From: Microvirga sp. KLBC 81
Lineage (GTDB): Bacteria; Pseudomonadota; Alphaproteobacteria; Rhizobiales; Beijerinckiaceae
Length of the DNA stretch: 64,000 nt
NCBI RefSeq assembly: GCF_003075415.1
Contig: NZ_QDAH01000003.1
Location: 124,001-188,000 of the forward strand
Direction: 5' to 3'
Shown here one piece after another: positions 44,758 to 57,396 of the stretch (the first letter of the stretch is position 1; each line of letters starts with the position of its first letter). Position numbers and translations under genes: made by a program. The notes beneath the pieces are model-generated. The model ran no database searches. It had not been told where the DNA came from and saw nothing but the letters and a program-made list of their open reading frames with translations.

Positions 44758-47475
44758 AGCCTTGAGACGATAGAGCGCGTCCAGCGCCTCTCTCGGAGTC
44801 ATCTGATCGGGATCAAGCGCATCGAGCGCTTCGCGCAAAGTATCCTTCTGGGGGGCTTTGACCGGTTCCGCAAGCACCGGAGCGGCGAAGAGTGGAAGGT
44901 CGTCGACAAGCGCCCGCTTCGGGTGCTCGCGGTCCGACTTCTCCAGCTCGCTCAAGATCGTCTTGGCCCGCTCGACGACAGCGCCAGGAAGACCTGCGAG
45001 ACGCGCGACCTGCAAACCGTAGGAACGGTCTGCGGCACCAGGCACCACCTCGTGCAGGAACACCACTTCGCCGTGCCACTCCGTCACCTTCAGCGTCGCG
45101 TTGGCGATGCGTGGCAGACGCTCGGAAAGAGCCGTCAGCTCGTGGAAGTGGGTGGCGAAAAGGGCACGGCAGCGATTGGTTTCGTGCAGGTGTTCGATGG
45201 CCGCCCAGGCAATGGACAAGCCGTCGAAGGTGGACGTGCCGCGCCCGATCTCGTCGAGAATGACAAGGGAGCGTGCAGTCGCCTGATTGAGGATGGCGGC
45301 CGTCTCCACCATCTCAACCATGAAGGTCGAGCGGCCACGTGCGAGATCGTCGGCGGCGCCCACGCGCGAGAAGAGACGATCGACAACGCCGATATGCGCT
45401 TCCTTCGCAGGCACGAAGGAGCCCATCTGTGCGAGCACGACGATGAGCGCGTTTTGGCGCAGATAGGTCGATTTGCCGCCCATGTTCGGGCCGGTGATCA
45501 GCAGGATGTGGCCGGCATCCTTGCCCGATAGATCGGAATCGTTGGCGATGAAGGCTGTCCCTTCGCGCTTGAGGGCGGCCTCGACCACTGGATGGCGGCC
45601 TTCCTTCACGGTGAAGGTAAGGCTCATGTCGACGACGGGCCGCGTCCAGTCGAGGCGAACGGCAAGATCGGCGAGCGCTGCCGTCACGTCGATCACTGCA
45701 ATTGCTTCGGCGGCGGAGGCAACATCGCTCGACAGGTCGAGTAACTCCTGCGTCATGGCATCGAACAGGCCGAGCTCGATCTTCAGGGCACGGTCGGCCG
45801 CCGACGCGATCTTGGACTCAAGCTCACCCAGCTCCTGTGTCGAGAAGCGCATTGCGCCCGCCATGGTCTGGCGGTGGATGAAGGTGTCCTTCAACGGCTC
45901 TTTGAGCAGATCCTCGCCCACATTCTGCGGCACTTCCACGAAGTAGCCGATCATGTGGTTGTGCTTCACGCGCAAGGTGCGGCAGCCGGTGTCGTTGGCG
46001 TAGCGCGACTGGAGAGCCGCGATGAAACGGCGTGAATCCTGTTGCAGCACGCGCAGCTCGTCCAGGTTGCTGTCGTAGCCGGCGCGAATGAAGCCGCCAT
46101 CGCGCTTCAGAAGGGGTAGTTCATCCGCGAGTGCCGCCGCGAGTTTGTCGGCCACATCCGTGCGCAAGGACTGAAGCTTCTGCGCATTTGCCGAGAGCTC
46201 CTTCGGCAGATTGGGTGCAATGGCGAGTTCAAGACCGAGCTCGCGCGCTGCGAACAACCCGTCGCGCACGCAAGCCAAGTCGCGCGGTCCGCCGCGCCCG
46301 AGGCTCAGGCGGGAGAGGGCGCGCGCCAGATCGGGCGAGCGCTTGAGGATCCGCCGCAGACGCTCGCGCAGATCCGCATTGTCCACGAGGAATTCCACCG
46401 CATCCTGACGCTCGCGGATCATGCCCGGGTCGGTGAGGGGGCCTGCCAGACGCTCGGCGAGGCAGCGTGCGCCGCCGGGCGTGACGGTGCAGTCGATGGT
46501 GGCCAGCAGGCTGCCGGCGCGTTCGCCGGACAGCGTGCGCGTGAGTTCGAGATTGGCGCGGGTCGCGGCGTCAATGGCTAGTGCTGCGCCTGCATTCTCG
46601 CGGGAGGGTGGGTTGAGAACCGGGCGACTGTCGATCTGCGTTTTCTCGATGTAGAACAGCACGCTGCCCGCCGCCGTGATCTCGGCAGGGCCGAAGGAGC
46701 CGAAGGCATCGAGCGTCGCGACGCCGAAATATTCCTTCAGCCGTCGTTCGGCGGAGGCCGGATCGAGACCTTCGCGGGACAGAGGCGTGATGGACGCCCT
46801 GGTCTCGCGCCAGAAACCTGAAAGTTCGGGATCGTCATGAATGACATCCGGCACCACGATTTCCCGGGGCTCGAAACGGGCGATTTCCGAAGGTAGGCCC
46901 AAGGCATCCGTCTCGCTCACCACGAAATGGCCGGTGGAGATATCGACGGCCGCAAGGCCGTAGCACCATTGCGTGTCGGACAGCCGGCGGCGGGCGATAG
47001 CGAGCAGGAAATTGGGGCGCCCCGGCTCCAAAAGGCGCTCCTCCGTGATGGTGCCGGGGGTGACGAGGCGCACCACGTCCCGGCGTACGACGGATTTGGA
47101 GCCGCGCTTCTTCGCTTCCGCCGGGTCCTCGGTCTGCTCGCAGACCGCCACCCGGTGGCCTAAACCGATGAGGCGCTGGAGATAATCGTCCGCCCGGTCT
47201 ATGGGCACGCCGCACATAGGGATGTCCTGCCCCTGGTGCTTCCCGCGCTTGGTGAGCACGATGCCGAGCGCCTGGCTTGCGATCTCCGCATCCTCGAAGA
47301 ACAGCTCGTAGAAGTCCCCCATCCGGTAGAACAGCAGGCTGTCCGGATTGGCGGCCTTGATCTCGATATACTGCGCCATCATGGGCGTGACGCGGCTGTC
47401 CTGCGCAGGCTTTTGGCCGGCGGGGGAGGTCTGTTCGGGGTTCTCGGAGGCTTGGTATAGGGCTTGAGACGACAT
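44749..47475 (-). CDS. mutS: DNA mismatch repair protein MutS
   Basis: A 908-residue mismatch-recognition ATPase. The mismatch-binding F-x-E motif is in [16 protein letters not shown] (about residues 48-63). Connector, lever and clamp regions follow, then the ABC ATPase: Walker [14 protein letters not shown] (661-673), Walker B with [20 protein letters not shown] and [17 protein letters not shown]. The ATG at 47475 gives the conserved MSSQALYQ start; the longer frame upstream is not conserved-looking. It is divergent from maeB, which shares a 149-bp promoter region. Confidence 0.97.
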   Translation of the reverse strand: MSSQALYQASENPEQTSPAGQKPAQDSRVTPMMAQYIEIKAANPDSLLFYRMGDFYELFFEDAEIASQALGIVLTKRGKHQGQDIPMCGVPIDRADDYLQRLIGLGHRVAVCEQTEDPAEAKKRGSKSVVRRDVVRLVTPGTITEERLLEPGRPNFLLAIARRRLSDTQWCYGLAAVDISTGHFVVSETDALGLPSEIARFEPREIVVPDVIHDDPELSGFWRETRASITPLSREGLDPASAERRLKEYFGVATLDAFGSFGPAEITAAGSVLFYIEKTQIDSRPVLNPPSRENAGAALAIDAATRANLELTRTLSGERAGSLLATIDCTVTPGGARCLAERLAGPLTDPGMIRERQDAVEFLVDNADLRERLRRILKRSPDLARALSRLSLGRGGPRDLACVRDGLFAARELGLELAIAPNLPKELSANAQKLQSLRTDVADKLAAALADELPLLKRDGGFIRAGYDSNLDELRVLQQDSRRFIAALQSRYANDTGCRTLRVKHNHMIGYFVEVPQNVGEDLLKEPLKDTFIHRQTMAGAMRFSTQELGELESKIASAADRALKIELGLFDAMTQELLDLSSDVASAAEAIAVIDVTAALADLAVRLDWTRPVVDMSLTFTVKEGRHPVVEAALKREGTAFIANDSDLSGKDAGHILLITGPNMGGKSTYLRQNALIVVLAQMGSFVPAKEAHIGVVDRLFSRVGAADDLARGRSTFMVEMVETAAILNQATARSLVILDEIGRGTSTFDGLSIAWAAIEHLHETNRCRALFATHFHELTALSERLPRIANATLKVTEWHGEVVFLHEVVPGAADRSYGLQVARLAGLPGAVVERAKTILSELEKSDREHPKRALVDDLPLFAAPVLAEPVKAPQKDTLREALDALDPDQMTPREALDALYRLKAQR

Positions 47476-47624
47476 CCGCCTTATGTAGCAAAGCCCGCTT
47501 TCCCTTTCACCCGTATCATGGGCGTTGAAGAGAGGGTGTGCACAAGTCTTGAGGCGGAGTGTCCTAGGCCTTAAGGTCGCATCCCCTTCGGAAACGCGCC
47601 CCTGCGCCAAAACACGACAGTTCC

Positions 47625-49916
47625 ATGACCGACGAAATGCCCTCGACCCGCCGCAAACGCCCCACCTTCACCGACCAGGAAGCGTTGCAGTTCCATTCCC
47701 AAGGCCGGCCCGGCAAGCTCGAGGTAGTGCCGACCAAGCCCATGGCGACCCAGCGGGACTTGTCTCTCGCCTATTCGCCGGGCGTCGCAGTGCCGGTGCT
47801 GGCCATTGCGGAAAACCCGTCGCTCGCCTTCGATTACACCACCCGCTCCAACATGGTGGCGGTGATCTCGAATGGCACGGCGATCCTCGGCCTCGGCAAC
47901 TTGGGCGCCTTGGCCTCCAAGCCGGTGATGGAAGGCAAGTCGGTTCTCTTCAAGCGCTTCGCGGATGTTGATTCCATCGACCTCGAGGTCGATACGGAAG
48001 ATGCGGACGCCTTCATCAATTGCGTGCGCTATCTCGGTCCGTCCTTCGGCGGCATCAATCTCGAAGACATCAAGGCGCCCGAATGCTTCATCATCGAAGA
48101 GCGCCTGCGCGAGCTCATGGATATCCCCGTCTTCCATGACGACCAGCACGGCACCGCGATCATCGCGGCGGCTGGCCTCATCAACGCGCTGCACCTGACG
48201 GGCCGCGACATGGCCAAGACCAAGCTCGTGGTGAACGGTGCCGGCGCTGCGGGTATCGCCTGCACCGAGCTTCTGAAGGCCATGGGCTTTGCGCCCAACA
48301 ACGTGATTCTCTGCGACACGAAGGGCGTGATCTACAAGGGACGTACCGAGGGCATGAACCAGTGGAAGTCCGCGCATGCCGCCGACACGGATGCGCGCAC
48401 CCTGGCCGACGCCTTGAAGGGGGCCGATGCCGTGTTCGGCCTCTCCGCCAAGGGCGCGTTCACGGATGAGATGGTCCGCTCCATGGCGCCCAATCCGATC
48501 ATCTTTGCGATGGCCAATCCCGACCCGGAAATCACCCCGGAGGAAGTGGCGCGCATTCGTGATGACGTGATCATCGCCACGGGCCGCTCGGATTATCCGA
48601 ACCAGGTCAACAATGTCCTTGGGTTCCCCTACATCTTCCGCGGCGCGCTCGATGTGCAGGCGACCACCATCAACATGGAGATGAAGATCGCCGCCGCGCA
48701 GGCAATTGCGGAACTCGCGCGCGAGGATGTGCCCGATGAGGTGGCTGCCGCCTATCAGGGCGCACGTCCGCGCTTTGGCCGCGAATACATCATTCCCGTG
48801 CCGTTCGATCCCCGGCTGATCCATACCATCCCGATGGCTGTGGCGCAGGCGGCGATGGATACCGGCGTCGCACGTCGTCCTATCGTCGACATGAAGGCCT
48901 ACAAGGCGCACCTCTCCGCCCGCCGCGACCCGGTGGCCGGCACGCTCAATCGCATCTTCGAGCGCGTGCGCAAGATGCCCAAGCGCGTGGTGTTCGCGGA
49001 AGGCGAGGAAGAGAAGGTCATCCGCGCCGCGATCTCCTTCGTCAACCAGGGGCTTGGCCGTGCCATCCTGGTCGGACGCGAGGAGCGGATTTTCGAAACG
49101 GCGGCTCATGCCGGCATCGATCTCGAAGGCCGCGAAGGCATCGAGATCCACAATGCGCGGCTGTCCCACCGCAACAGCACCTATGCGCAGTTCCTCTACG
49201 AGCGCCTGCAGCGCAAGGGCTATCTGTTCCGCGATTGCCAGCGCATGATCAATCAGGATCGCAACCACTTTGCCGCCTCCATGGTGGCTCTGGGCGATGC
49301 GGATGCCATGGTGACGGGTGCGACCCGCAACTATTCCACGGCGCTCACGGACGTGCTTCACGTGATCGATCCCAAGCCCGGCCATCGCGTCATCGGCGTT
49401 TCGCTGTGCCTTGCGCGTGGTCGCACGGTTCTCGTGGCGGATACGGCCATTCACGAAATGCCGAGCGCGCAGGAAATCGCTGAAATCGCCATTGAATCCG
49501 CAGGCGTCGCTCGTCGTCTCGGCTACGAGCCGCGCGTGGCGCTCCTGTCTTTCTCCACTTTCGGGCATCCCCGTGCCGAGCGCGCGGAGAAGATCCAGGA
49601 GGCCGTGCAGATCCTCGATGGCATGCGCGTCGATTTCGAGTACGACGGCGAGATGTCGGCTGACGTGGCGCTCAGTCGCGATCTGATGGCGCAGTATCCG
49701 TTCTGCCGCCTCACGGGCCCGGCGAACGTGCTGGTCATGCCCGCTTTCCACTCCGCATCGATCTCGACGAAGATGCTGCAGGAACTCGGCGGCGCCATGG
49801 TCATGGGGCCGCTGGTGGTGGGCCTCGACAAGCCGGTGCAGATCGTCTCGCTCGGCGCGACCGACAACGACATCGTCAACATGGCGGCGCTGGCTGCCTA
49901 CAATATCGGCGGCTGA
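47625..49916 (+). CDS. maeB: NADP-dependent malic enzyme (MaeB/Tme type, with PTA-like domain)
   Basis: A 763-residue two-domain protein. The N-terminal malic enzyme part (to about residue 430) has [40 protein letters not shown] and the dinucleotide site [20 protein letters not shown]. The C-terminal part resembles phosphotransacetylase ([40 protein letters not shown]) and is usually regulatory and catalytically silent. It oxidatively decarboxylates malate to pyruvate. Length is typical of the rhizobial Dme/Tme enzymes; NADP preference is inferred from similarity, and an NAD enzyme cannot be excluded. Confidence 0.93.
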   Translation: MTDEMPSTRRKRPTFTDQEALQFHSQGRPGKLEVVPTKPMATQRDLSLAYSPGVAVPVLAIAENPSLAFDYTTRSNMVAVISNGTAILGLGNLGALASKPVMEGKSVLFKRFADVDSIDLEVDTEDADAFINCVRYLGPSFGGINLEDIKAPECFIIEERLRELMDIPVFHDDQHGTAIIAAAGLINALHLTGRDMAKTKLVVNGAGAAGIACTELLKAMGFAPNNVILCDTKGVIYKGRTEGMNQWKSAHAADTDARTLADALKGADAVFGLSAKGAFTDEMVRSMAPNPIIFAMANPDPEITPEEVARIRDDVIIATGRSDYPNQVNNVLGFPYIFRGALDVQATTINMEMKIAAAQAIAELAREDVPDEVAAAYQGARPRFGREYIIPVPFDPRLIHTIPMAVAQAAMDTGVARRPIVDMKAYKAHLSARRDPVAGTLNRIFERVRKMPKRVVFAEGEEEKVIRAAISFVNQGLGRAILVGREERIFETAAHAGIDLEGREGIEIHNARLSHRNSTYAQFLYERLQRKGYLFRDCQRMINQDRNHFAASMVALGDADAMVTGATRNYSTALTDVLHVIDPKPGHRVIGVSLCLARGRTVLVADTAIHEMPSAQEIAEIAIESAGVARRLGYEPRVALLSFSTFGHPRAERAEKIQEAVQILDGMRVDFEYDGEMSADVALSRDLMAQYPFCRLTGPANVLVMPAFHSASISTKMLQELGGAMVMGPLVVGLDKPVQIVSLGATDNDIVNMAALAAYNIGG

Positions 49917-50144
49917 TCGGCTCTACGGAGGATGCGGCGTATGAGAGGCGGGGAGAGGGTCTCTCCGCCGGTCGGGAGTTGCATTCCGTACGCCAATACC
50001 GGCGCTGATCTACCCAGGCTTCACAATTGGTACATCAAAGAGGTTATTGAGTTGCCTCATCAGAGGCAGCCGTGCCGATTTGACGAATGGCCAGACGGGG
50101 GGCGGAAGGGATAAAGGCCTATTGACCAATCATGAGGGGCAATT

Positions 50145-50765
50145 GTGAGCGTTCGCCAACCCACCACAATCGTGTTCGACATCGGTAATGTCCTGCTGCG
50201 CTGGGACCCGCGCCATCTCTACCGCCAGATCTTCGAGGACGAGGCGGAGATGGAGTGGTTCCTGAGCCATGTCTGCACCCACGACTGGAACGTGGAACAG
50301 GATCGCGGCCGGGACTGGGACGAGGCCGTGGCCCTTCTCGTGCAGGATCATCCGAAGCACGAGAGCGCGATCCGCGCCTTCCACGAGCGCTGGACGGAGA
50401 CCGTGGATGGCGCCTACGAGCAGAACGTGGCCCTGCTTCTGCAACTGCGGGAAGCCGGGGTGCCGAATTACTGCATCACGAACTTTTCGGGCCAGAAGCT
50501 TGTCCTGGCAAAGCAGCGCTTTCCGTTCCTGGCTGATTTTGACGGCATCATCGTCTCGGGCGACGAGCGGCTCCTGAAGCCGGACCCTGCCATCTATCAC
50601 CTCCTCCTCGACCGCTATGGTCTTGAGGCAGGGGATTGCGTGTTCATCGACGACTCGCGGGCCAATATCGAGGCGGCGCGCAATGTGGGCATGCACGCGA
50701 TCCATTATCCCGACGAGCAGATCGATCTCGCCGCCGAGCTTCGGCGTTATGGCTTCCCGGTCTGA
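50145..50765 (+). CDS. HAD-superfamily hydrolase (YihX-like phosphatase)
   Basis: A 206-residue HAD phosphatase. Motif I is variant, with VFDIGNVLLRWDPRHLY (D-x-G-x-V), as in YihX/epoxide-hydrolase-like N-terminal phosphatases. Motif II is CITNFSGQKLVLAKQ, motif III LKPDPAIYHLLLDRYGLEAG and motif IV CVFIDDSRANIEAARNVGMH. The second Asp of motif I is replaced by Gly, typical of this subgroup. The start is GTG 50145 with GAGGGG upstream. The substrate is likely a sugar phosphate. It lies 41 bp upstream of hrpB. Confidence 0.92.
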   Translation: MSVRQPTTIVFDIGNVLLRWDPRHLYRQIFEDEAEMEWFLSHVCTHDWNVEQDRGRDWDEAVALLVQDHPKHESAIRAFHERWTETVDGAYEQNVALLLQLREAGVPNYCITNFSGQKLVLAKQRFPFLADFDGIIVSGDERLLKPDPAIYHLLLDRYGLEAGDCVFIDDSRANIEAARNVGMHAIHYPDEQIDLAAELRRYGFPV

Positions 50766-50806
50766 CGATCGCTTGCTCTTCGACCCGGCTTGAGCCATCA
50801 GGCGGC

Positions 50807-53272
50807 ATGCGCGTTTTCGACACCTCCCTTCCTATCGATGCGGTTCTTGGCCCTCTCACGGCGAGCCTGCGGGCACGTGCCAATGCGGTGCTGGTTGCCC
50901 CGCCCGGTGCAGGCAAGACAACGCGCGTGCCGCTCGTGCTGCTCGACGAACCCTGGGTGCAGGGGGATAAGATCATCGTGCTGGAGCCTCGTCGCCTCGC
51001 GGCGCGCGCCGCAGCCGAGCGCATGGCGCAGACGCTGGGCGAGCAGGTTGGCGAGACGGTGGGGCTTCGCGTGCGCCTCGGCTCCAGGATCAGCCGTAAG
51101 ACGCGGGTCGAGGTGGTGACCGAAGGCGTCTTTGCCCGCATGATCCTCGACGATCCGACCCTCGACGGCATTGCTGCCGTGCTCTTCGACGAATTCCACG
51201 AGCGTTCGCTCGATGCCGATCTCGGCCTTGCCCTCGCGCTCGATGCGCAGGGAGGTTTGCGCGAGGATCTGCGCCTGCTCGTGATGTCGGCAACGCTCGA
51301 TGGCGCTCGCGTGGCAAGGCTCCTAAGCGATGCACCTGTCATCGAATCCGAAGGCCGCGCCTATCCGGTCGAAACGCGCTATCTCGGGCGCGATCCCAAT
51401 CGCCGCATCGAGGAGCAGGTGGCGGACGCCGCCACGCGAGCCTTGCGCGCGGAGGGCGGCTCGATCCTCGTCTTCCTGCCGGGGCAGGGCGAAATCCGCC
51501 GCGTCGAGACGCTTCTGCGCGAGCGCATCAGCGATCCCGCCATCGATATCGCACCGCTCTATGGCGCGCTCGATCGGGGTGAGCAGGATCTTGCCGTGAG
51601 TCCTGCAAAGCCAGGGCGCCGCAAGGTGGTGCTCGCCACATCCATTGCCGAAACCTCGCTCACGATCGAAGGCGTTCGCGTGGTGATCGATTCCGGTCTC
51701 GCGCGTGTGCCGGTCTATGAACCGAATATCGGCCTCACACGGCTTGAAACCATGCGTGTCTCGCGCGCCGCAGCCGATCAGCGCCGTGGCCGCGCGGGCC
51801 GTACGGAACCGGGCGTCTGCTATCGCTTGTGGGAGGAGGCAGCGACCGGGGCGCTCGAGCCTTTCGTGCGGCCGGAAATTCTCGCGGCCGATCTTGCACC
51901 CTTGCTTCTCGATTGCGCGGCCTGGGGTGTGACCGATCCTTCGACGCTTGCCTTCCTCGATCCTCCTCCGGCTCCGGCCGTGAAGGAGGCACGCACTCTT
52001 CTTCAGCAGCTCGAAGCGCTCGATGATGAGGGCCGCATGACGGATACAGGCCGGCGTTTGCGCGACCTGCCTCTGCCGCCGCGCCTCGCACGCATGGTGC
52101 TGATGGCAGGCGAAAGCGGGCAGGCCCGCGATGCGGCGGATCTCGCCGCCGTTCTCGTCGAGCGCGGCCTTGGCGGCGATATGGTCGATCTGTCGGAGCG
52201 TGTAGAGCGCTTCCGTCGCGACCGCTCGCGCCGTGCGGAAGACATGCGGCGCATGGCTGAAGGCTGGACGAAGGCTCAGACAGGCTCTTCCAAGGGCGAG
52301 CCGCGTTCATGGGGTGCACTGCTCACGCTCGCTTATCCGGACCGTCTTGCGAAAGCGCGCGGGAAGCCGGGCGAGTATCTCATGGCCAATGGCCGCGGGG
52401 CGTCGCTCGAAGCGCATGAGCGTTTGGCGAAGGAGCCTTATCTCGCCATTGCCGAGATTGCAGGCGGCGCTGCCTCCGCGCGCATTCTCGCGGCCGCGCC
52501 GATTGCGATGGAAGAGATCGAGGCTGCTTTCGGGGATCATATCGAGCAGACAGACGAGGTGGCTTTCGACCGTCAGGCCAAGGCGCTGCGGGCGCGTGGC
52601 GTGCGCCGTCTCGGGGCGCTCGTGTTCAACGAGCGCCCGCTGAAAGTGCCAGCCACGGAGGAGGCCGCACAAGCGCTTGCCAAAGGTCTCGTGTCCTTGG
52701 GGCTCGATGCGCTGCCATGGTCGAAGGCACTGGCGCAATGGCGCGAGCGCGTGATGTTCCTGCGCAAGGCGGAAGGCGAGGAGTGGCCGGATCTCTCCGA
52801 TGAGGCTTTGACCGAGACGGTGGAGGAATGGCTCGCGCCGCATCTCGTCGGCAAGACGAGCCTCAACGATGTCGGTCCCGATCTCTTGAGCGAGGCGCTG
52901 CGCAGCCTCTTGCCATGGAACCTGCAGCGCCGTCTCGATGCCGAGGCACCGACGCATATCGAGGTGCCGACGGGCTCGCAGATCGCCATCGATTATGGCG
53001 CGGAGGAGGGGCCGGTCCTCGCCGTGCGCGTGCAGGAACTGTTCGGTCTCGACAAGCATCCCACGATTGCTGCGGGACGCGTGCCGCTGATCCTGCACCT
53101 TCTCTCGCCTGCGCAACGGCCGATCCAGATCACCCGCGATCTTCCGGGCTTCTGGCGCGGCTCATGGGCGGCGGTGCGTGCCGATATGCGCGGGCAGTAT
53201 CCAAAACATTCCTGGCCGGACGATCCGCTCACCGCGCCGCCGACGCGCCGCGCGAAACCGCGCGGGACTTAA
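50807..53272 (+). CDS. hrpB: ATP-dependent helicase HrpB (DEAH-type)
   Basis: An 821-residue DEAH/RHA-type RNA helicase. Walker A APPGAGKTTR (residues 31-40), DEFH box VLFDEFHERSLDADLGLALA (about 126-145), motif III VMSATLDGARV and motif VI DQRRGRAGRTEPGVCYRLW. The HA2 region and the C-terminal HrpB domain follow (DLLSEALRSLLPWNLQRRLD). The cellular target is not well established in any bacterium. The ATG at 50807 is chosen; the frame further upstream shadows the HAD gene. Confidence 0.95.
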   Translation: MRVFDTSLPIDAVLGPLTASLRARANAVLVAPPGAGKTTRVPLVLLDEPWVQGDKIIVLEPRRLAARAAAERMAQTLGEQVGETVGLRVRLGSRISRKTRVEVVTEGVFARMILDDPTLDGIAAVLFDEFHERSLDADLGLALALDAQGGLREDLRLLVMSATLDGARVARLLSDAPVIESEGRAYPVETRYLGRDPNRRIEEQVADAATRALRAEGGSILVFLPGQGEIRRVETLLRERISDPAIDIAPLYGALDRGEQDLAVSPAKPGRRKVVLATSIAETSLTIEGVRVVIDSGLARVPVYEPNIGLTRLETMRVSRAAADQRRGRAGRTEPGVCYRLWEEAATGALEPFVRPEILAADLAPLLLDCAAWGVTDPSTLAFLDPPPAPAVKEARTLLQQLEALDDEGRMTDTGRRLRDLPLPPRLARMVLMAGESGQARDAADLAAVLVERGLGGDMVDLSERVERFRRDRSRRAEDMRRMAEGWTKAQTGSSKGEPRSWGALLTLAYPDRLAKARGKPGEYLMANGRGASLEAHERLAKEPYLAIAEIAGGAASARILAAAPIAMEEIEAAFGDHIEQTDEVAFDRQAKALRARGVRRLGALVFNERPLKVPATEEAAQALAKGLVSLGLDALPWSKALAQWRERVMFLRKAEGEEWPDLSDEALTETVEEWLAPHLVGKTSLNDVGPDLLSEALRSLLPWNLQRRLDAEAPTHIEVPTGSQIAIDYGAEEGPVLAVRVQELFGLDKHPTIAAGRVPLILHLLSPAQRPIQITRDLPGFWRGSWAAVRADMRGQYPKHSWPDDPLTAPPTRRAKPRGT

Positions 53273-53295
53273 ATTATTCTTCCGAAGGCACTCCC

Positions 53296-53392
53296 CTCAT
53301 GCCGAGGAGCCGCGAAGCGGCGTCTCGAAGGACGATCCAGTGCTCTCTGGAGATGCCTCGCCCTTCGAGACGCTGCGCTCCTCAGGGTGAGG
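53296..53392. repeat. Family B intergenic repeat (GGAGCCGCGAAGCGGCGTCTCGAAGG type)
   Basis: Contains GAGGAGCCGCGAAGCGGCGT with CTCGAAGGACGA on the left and CCCTTCGAGACGCTGCGCTC with CTCAGGGTGAGG on the right, so the arms are inverted copies around a short centre. Lies between convergent hrpB and mgsA. Confidence 0.8.
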
Positions 53393-53405
53393 CTATGATG
53401 AGAGC

Positions 53406-53783
53406 TTAATCCCTAAAAGACTTGATCAGCCGTTCCGCCGTGGCACGGTTGAGAGCCATGGGGATGTTGTAGACGAGCGCGAGACGCATCAGCGCCTTCA
53501 CGTCCACGTCGTGCGGATGGGGCGAGAGCGGATCGACGAAGAAGAACAGCGCGTCGATCTTTCCTTCCGCGATCATCGCGCCGATCTGCTGGTCACCGCC
53601 GAGCGGGCCGCTCTTCAGGCGCGTGACAGAAAGAGAAGGGCAGCGCTCCATCACGCGTCCGCCGGTGGTGCCGGTGGCAAAGAGCGTGAAAGGGCGAATG
53701 TCATTCTCGAACATGGCGACGAAGTCGGCCATGTCGTCTTTCTTGGCGTCGTGGGCCACAAGCGCCAAAGTCAGCTTCTTCAT
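53406..53783 (-). CDS. mgsA: Methylglyoxal synthase
   Basis: A 125-residue enzyme converting dihydroxyacetone phosphate to methylglyoxal, a bypass that relieves sugar-phosphate stress. Motifs: [17 protein letters not shown] (His/Lys pair of the phosphate site), TGTTGG and [20 protein letters not shown] (catalytic Asp in G-G-D), then [20 protein letters not shown]. Length is normal (120-150). It is downstream of and co-directional with the DUF1194 gene, 9 bp after that stop, so it is possibly in one operon. Confidence 0.95.
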   Translation of the reverse strand: MKKLTLALVAHDAKKDDMADFVAMFENDIRPFTLFATGTTGGRVMERCPSLSVTRLKSGPLGGDQQIGAMIAEGKIDALFFFVDPLSPHPHDVDVKALMRLALVYNIPMALNRATAERLIKSFRD

Positions 53784-53792
53784 GAGTGAGGC

Positions 53793-54593
53793 TCAGTTGC
53801 TCCAGCGGTCACGCCACTGCATCTCGCCGGCCAGGCAGTTCGTGGGGGACGCGCTCTGAATGCGGTTGATGAGGGGAGGCTGCTCGGGCATGAGATTGGC
53901 GATCTCAAGCAGGATCTTGGTCTTGATAGCATCGATGAACTGGTCGCGTTCTCGAACGGGAACCGTGAAGGCCCCTTGGCCGCCGATCACGCAATCCTTG
54001 TAATAGATATCGAGCTCGGGGATGTCGAGATAACCGGGCTTGCGCAGCATGATCGGCAGCCCATTGATGGTGATCCCCTTCGCGAGCGCCTCATCACGTG
54101 CCTGCACCACGCCTCGGCCCTGGTTGTTAGGGCCATCTCCTGAGATATCGATGACTTGCCGCGTGGCCTGGACGTCGCTGTCGTCAAGCAGCTTCACGCT
54201 GAAATCGATGGCGCCGGAAATCGAGGTGCGCTGCGCGCGCCTCAAAGGAGTCGAGGCGACCTTGTCCGCGAAGGCCATCAGGCTCTCTGGGTTGTCGAGA
54301 ATGGTCCAGGGTACGATCACCTTCTGGTCCGGCGATCCGGCCCATTCCATGTAGGTGACCGCGATCTTGCCCAGCATGCCGCTGCGGATGGCGTCGTGAA
54401 CCTGCGAAGAGCGGAAGGCTTGCGCGAAGCCCTCTCGCTGCAGGGCCTGCTCGTCCGTATCCATGGAAAAGGAGATATCGACGGCGATCACGAGGGCGAG
54501 GTCGACCTCGGTTTCGGCCCGGGCCGGCGGAGCAAGACAGCTCCACAGCAGGACGAGTCCTGCTGCCAGATGGGTAAGGCCTAAGCGAACCAT
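53793..54593 (-). CDS. DUF1194 family exported VWA-like protein
   Basis: A 266-residue exported protein. The signal peptide ends near ...PPARA (residue 26). The mature part matches DUF1194, a von Willebrand factor A-like domain: LALVIAVDISFSMDTDEQAL has the D-x-S-x-S metal-ion site, and later TRQVIDISGDGPNNQGRGVV and AKGITINGLPIM are family signatures. A periplasmic protein-interaction role is likely; no partner gene is identifiable here. The order cmk, DUF1194, mgsA runs leftward with small gaps. Confidence 0.88.
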   Translation of the reverse strand: MVRLGLTHLAAGLVLLWSCLAPPARAETEVDLALVIAVDISFSMDTDEQALQREGFAQAFRSSQVHDAIRSGMLGKIAVTYMEWAGSPDQKVIVPWTILDNPESLMAFADKVASTPLRRAQRTSISGAIDFSVKLLDDSDVQATRQVIDISGDGPNNQGRGVVQARDEALAKGITINGLPIMLRKPGYLDIPELDIYYKDCVIGGQGAFTVPVRERDQFIDAIKTKILLEIANLMPEQPPLINRIQSASPTNCLAGEMQWRDRWSN

Positions 54594-54670
54594 CGAATGC
54601 TCCTTAAGCGGAGGCGGACTGGTTCGTTCAGTGTGCCAGCTTCTGAAGCTGACGCAAGGTCACGTTTTGG

Positions 54671-55294
54671 TTAAGCAACCTTGGCTTTGACAAGGTCGAG
54701 AGCCGCCTGGAAGGCCGCCTCGGCATCGAGATGCGTCGTATCGAGGATGATCGCATCTGCCGCGGGCTTCAGGGGAGCAGTCGCTCGATTCATGTCACGC
54801 TCGTCGCGGCGGCGGATATCCTCGAGAATGGTCGCGTATTCCGTCTGCTCGCCTCTCTTCAGGAGCTCGAGGTGGCGGCGGCGGGCGCGCTCCTCGGGGG
54901 CGGCCGTAATGAAGAGCTTCACGTCTGCGTGAGGGCAGACCACGGTGCCGATATCCCGCCCGTCGAGCACGGCTCCGGGGGGCTGCTCGGCGAACTGACG
55001 CTGGAAGGCGAGGAGCGCGTCGCGAACCGGCTGGTAGCCGGAAACGACCGAGGCGGCCTCGCCTATCTGGGCGCCCCGCAGGCGCGGATCGTCGAGGTGG
55101 GTCACATCAAGATTGAGCGCCACCTCATGGGCTGCGTCCCGCTCGGCCAGGGCGATCTCCCGGTCGAGCATCACACGCGCGACGGCTCGGTAGAGAAGGC
55201 CCGTGTCGAGATGCGCGAAGCCGAAATGCTCCGAGAGGCGCTTGCCCAAGGTTCCCTTGCCCGAGGCGGCGGGGCCGTCAATCGCGATGATCAT
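54671..55294 (-). CDS. cmk: Cytidylate kinase
   Basis: A 207-residue P-loop kinase phosphorylating CMP/dCMP. IIAIDGPAASGKGTLGKRLS (residues 2-21) is the nucleotide-binding loop; HLDTGLLYRAVARVMLD, AVLDGRDIGTVVCPHADVKL and RRRHLELLKRGEQTEY match the Cmk CMP-binding and lid regions. It starts 6 bp after the aroA stop and is co-transcribed. In many proteobacteria rpsA follows cmk, but here a DUF1194 gene does. Confidence 0.96.
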   Translation of the reverse strand: MIIAIDGPAASGKGTLGKRLSEHFGFAHLDTGLLYRAVARVMLDREIALAERDAAHEVALNLDVTHLDDPRLRGAQIGEAASVVSGYQPVRDALLAFQRQFAEQPPGAVLDGRDIGTVVCPHADVKLFITAAPEERARRRHLELLKRGEQTEYATILEDIRRRDERDMNRATAPLKPAADAIILDTTHLDAEAAFQAALDLVKAKVA

Positions 55295-55300
55295 GCCGGC

Positions 55301-56737
<1,437 letters not shown>

Positions 56738-56819
56738 CTATGCAATTTCCTATTTGACAAGGCCTCCCCTCATGACTAACGGGAGCGTTCCCAACCATCC
56801 ACTCTAGAGGCAATCACCC

Positions 56820-57197
56820 GTGGCCAAACCGGAACTCGGCTTGAAGCGCCAGTGCATGAGCTGCGGCGCGAAATTCTACGATCTCAACAGGGACCCGGCG
56901 GTCTGCCCGAAATGCGGCACCGTCTTCCAGGCTGTGGCCCTGAGCCGCGCCGCTGCGCCCGCGGTCGCTCGCTCCTCCGATGATGACGAGGATACCGAGC
57001 TGGAAAACGCCGGGCCGGAGATGGTCTCCCTCGATGAGGTCGAGGCCGGCGAGAACGAAAAGGATATCCCGGTCGATGACGATATCGACGTGGGCGACGA
57101 CGACACCGACGACACCTTCCTCGAGGACGAGGAAGAGGGCGACGATGACGTGTCGGATCTGATCGATAGCGATCTGGAAGACGACGAAGAGGCTTGA
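56820..57197 (+). CDS. TIGR02300/FYDLN-type zinc-ribbon acidic protein
   Basis: A 125-residue protein of the alphaproteobacterial FYDLN family. The N-terminal zinc ribbon has CMSCGAKFYDLNRDPAVCPK with CGTVF (C-x2-C ... C-x2-C). The remaining two-thirds is highly acidic (for example EEEGDDDVSDLIDSDLEDDE) and probably disordered. The start is a GTG at 56820 with GAGG upstream. The order aroA (divergent), FYDLN gene, tRNA-Ala is conserved in many Rhizobiales. Molecular function is unknown. Confidence 0.92.
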   Translation: MAKPELGLKRQCMSCGAKFYDLNRDPAVCPKCGTVFQAVALSRAAAPAVARSSDDDEDTELENAGPEMVSLDEVEAGENEKDIPVDDDIDVGDDDTDDTFLEDEEEGDDDVSDLIDSDLEDDEEA

Positions 57198-57280
57198 ACC
57201 TCGTCGAATAGACGACTATAGAGACGCCGCTGCATCTAGCAGTGACCCGCTGCGGTGCCCCAAACACCGCGGACTTCGAT

Positions 57281-57356
<76 letters not shown>

Positions 57357-57370
57357 AATTTTCTTCAAAA

Positions 57371-57396
57371 AGGCCGCCCTCTCGGGCGGCTTTTTT
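57371..57396 (+). terminator. Rho-independent terminator after tRNA-Ala
   Basis: GCCGCCC-TCTC-GGGCGGC followed by TTTTTT, 17 bp after the tRNA. Confidence 0.92.

Noticed and set aside
47571-49751. 726-codon frame antisense to maeB
   Set aside because: Shadow of maeB. The sense protein has complete malic enzyme and PTA-like domains; the antisense product has none.
49932-50114. 60-codon ORF between maeB and the HAD gene
   Set aside because: No ribosome-binding site, atypical composition and no motif. It lies in a plain 228-bp intergenic gap.
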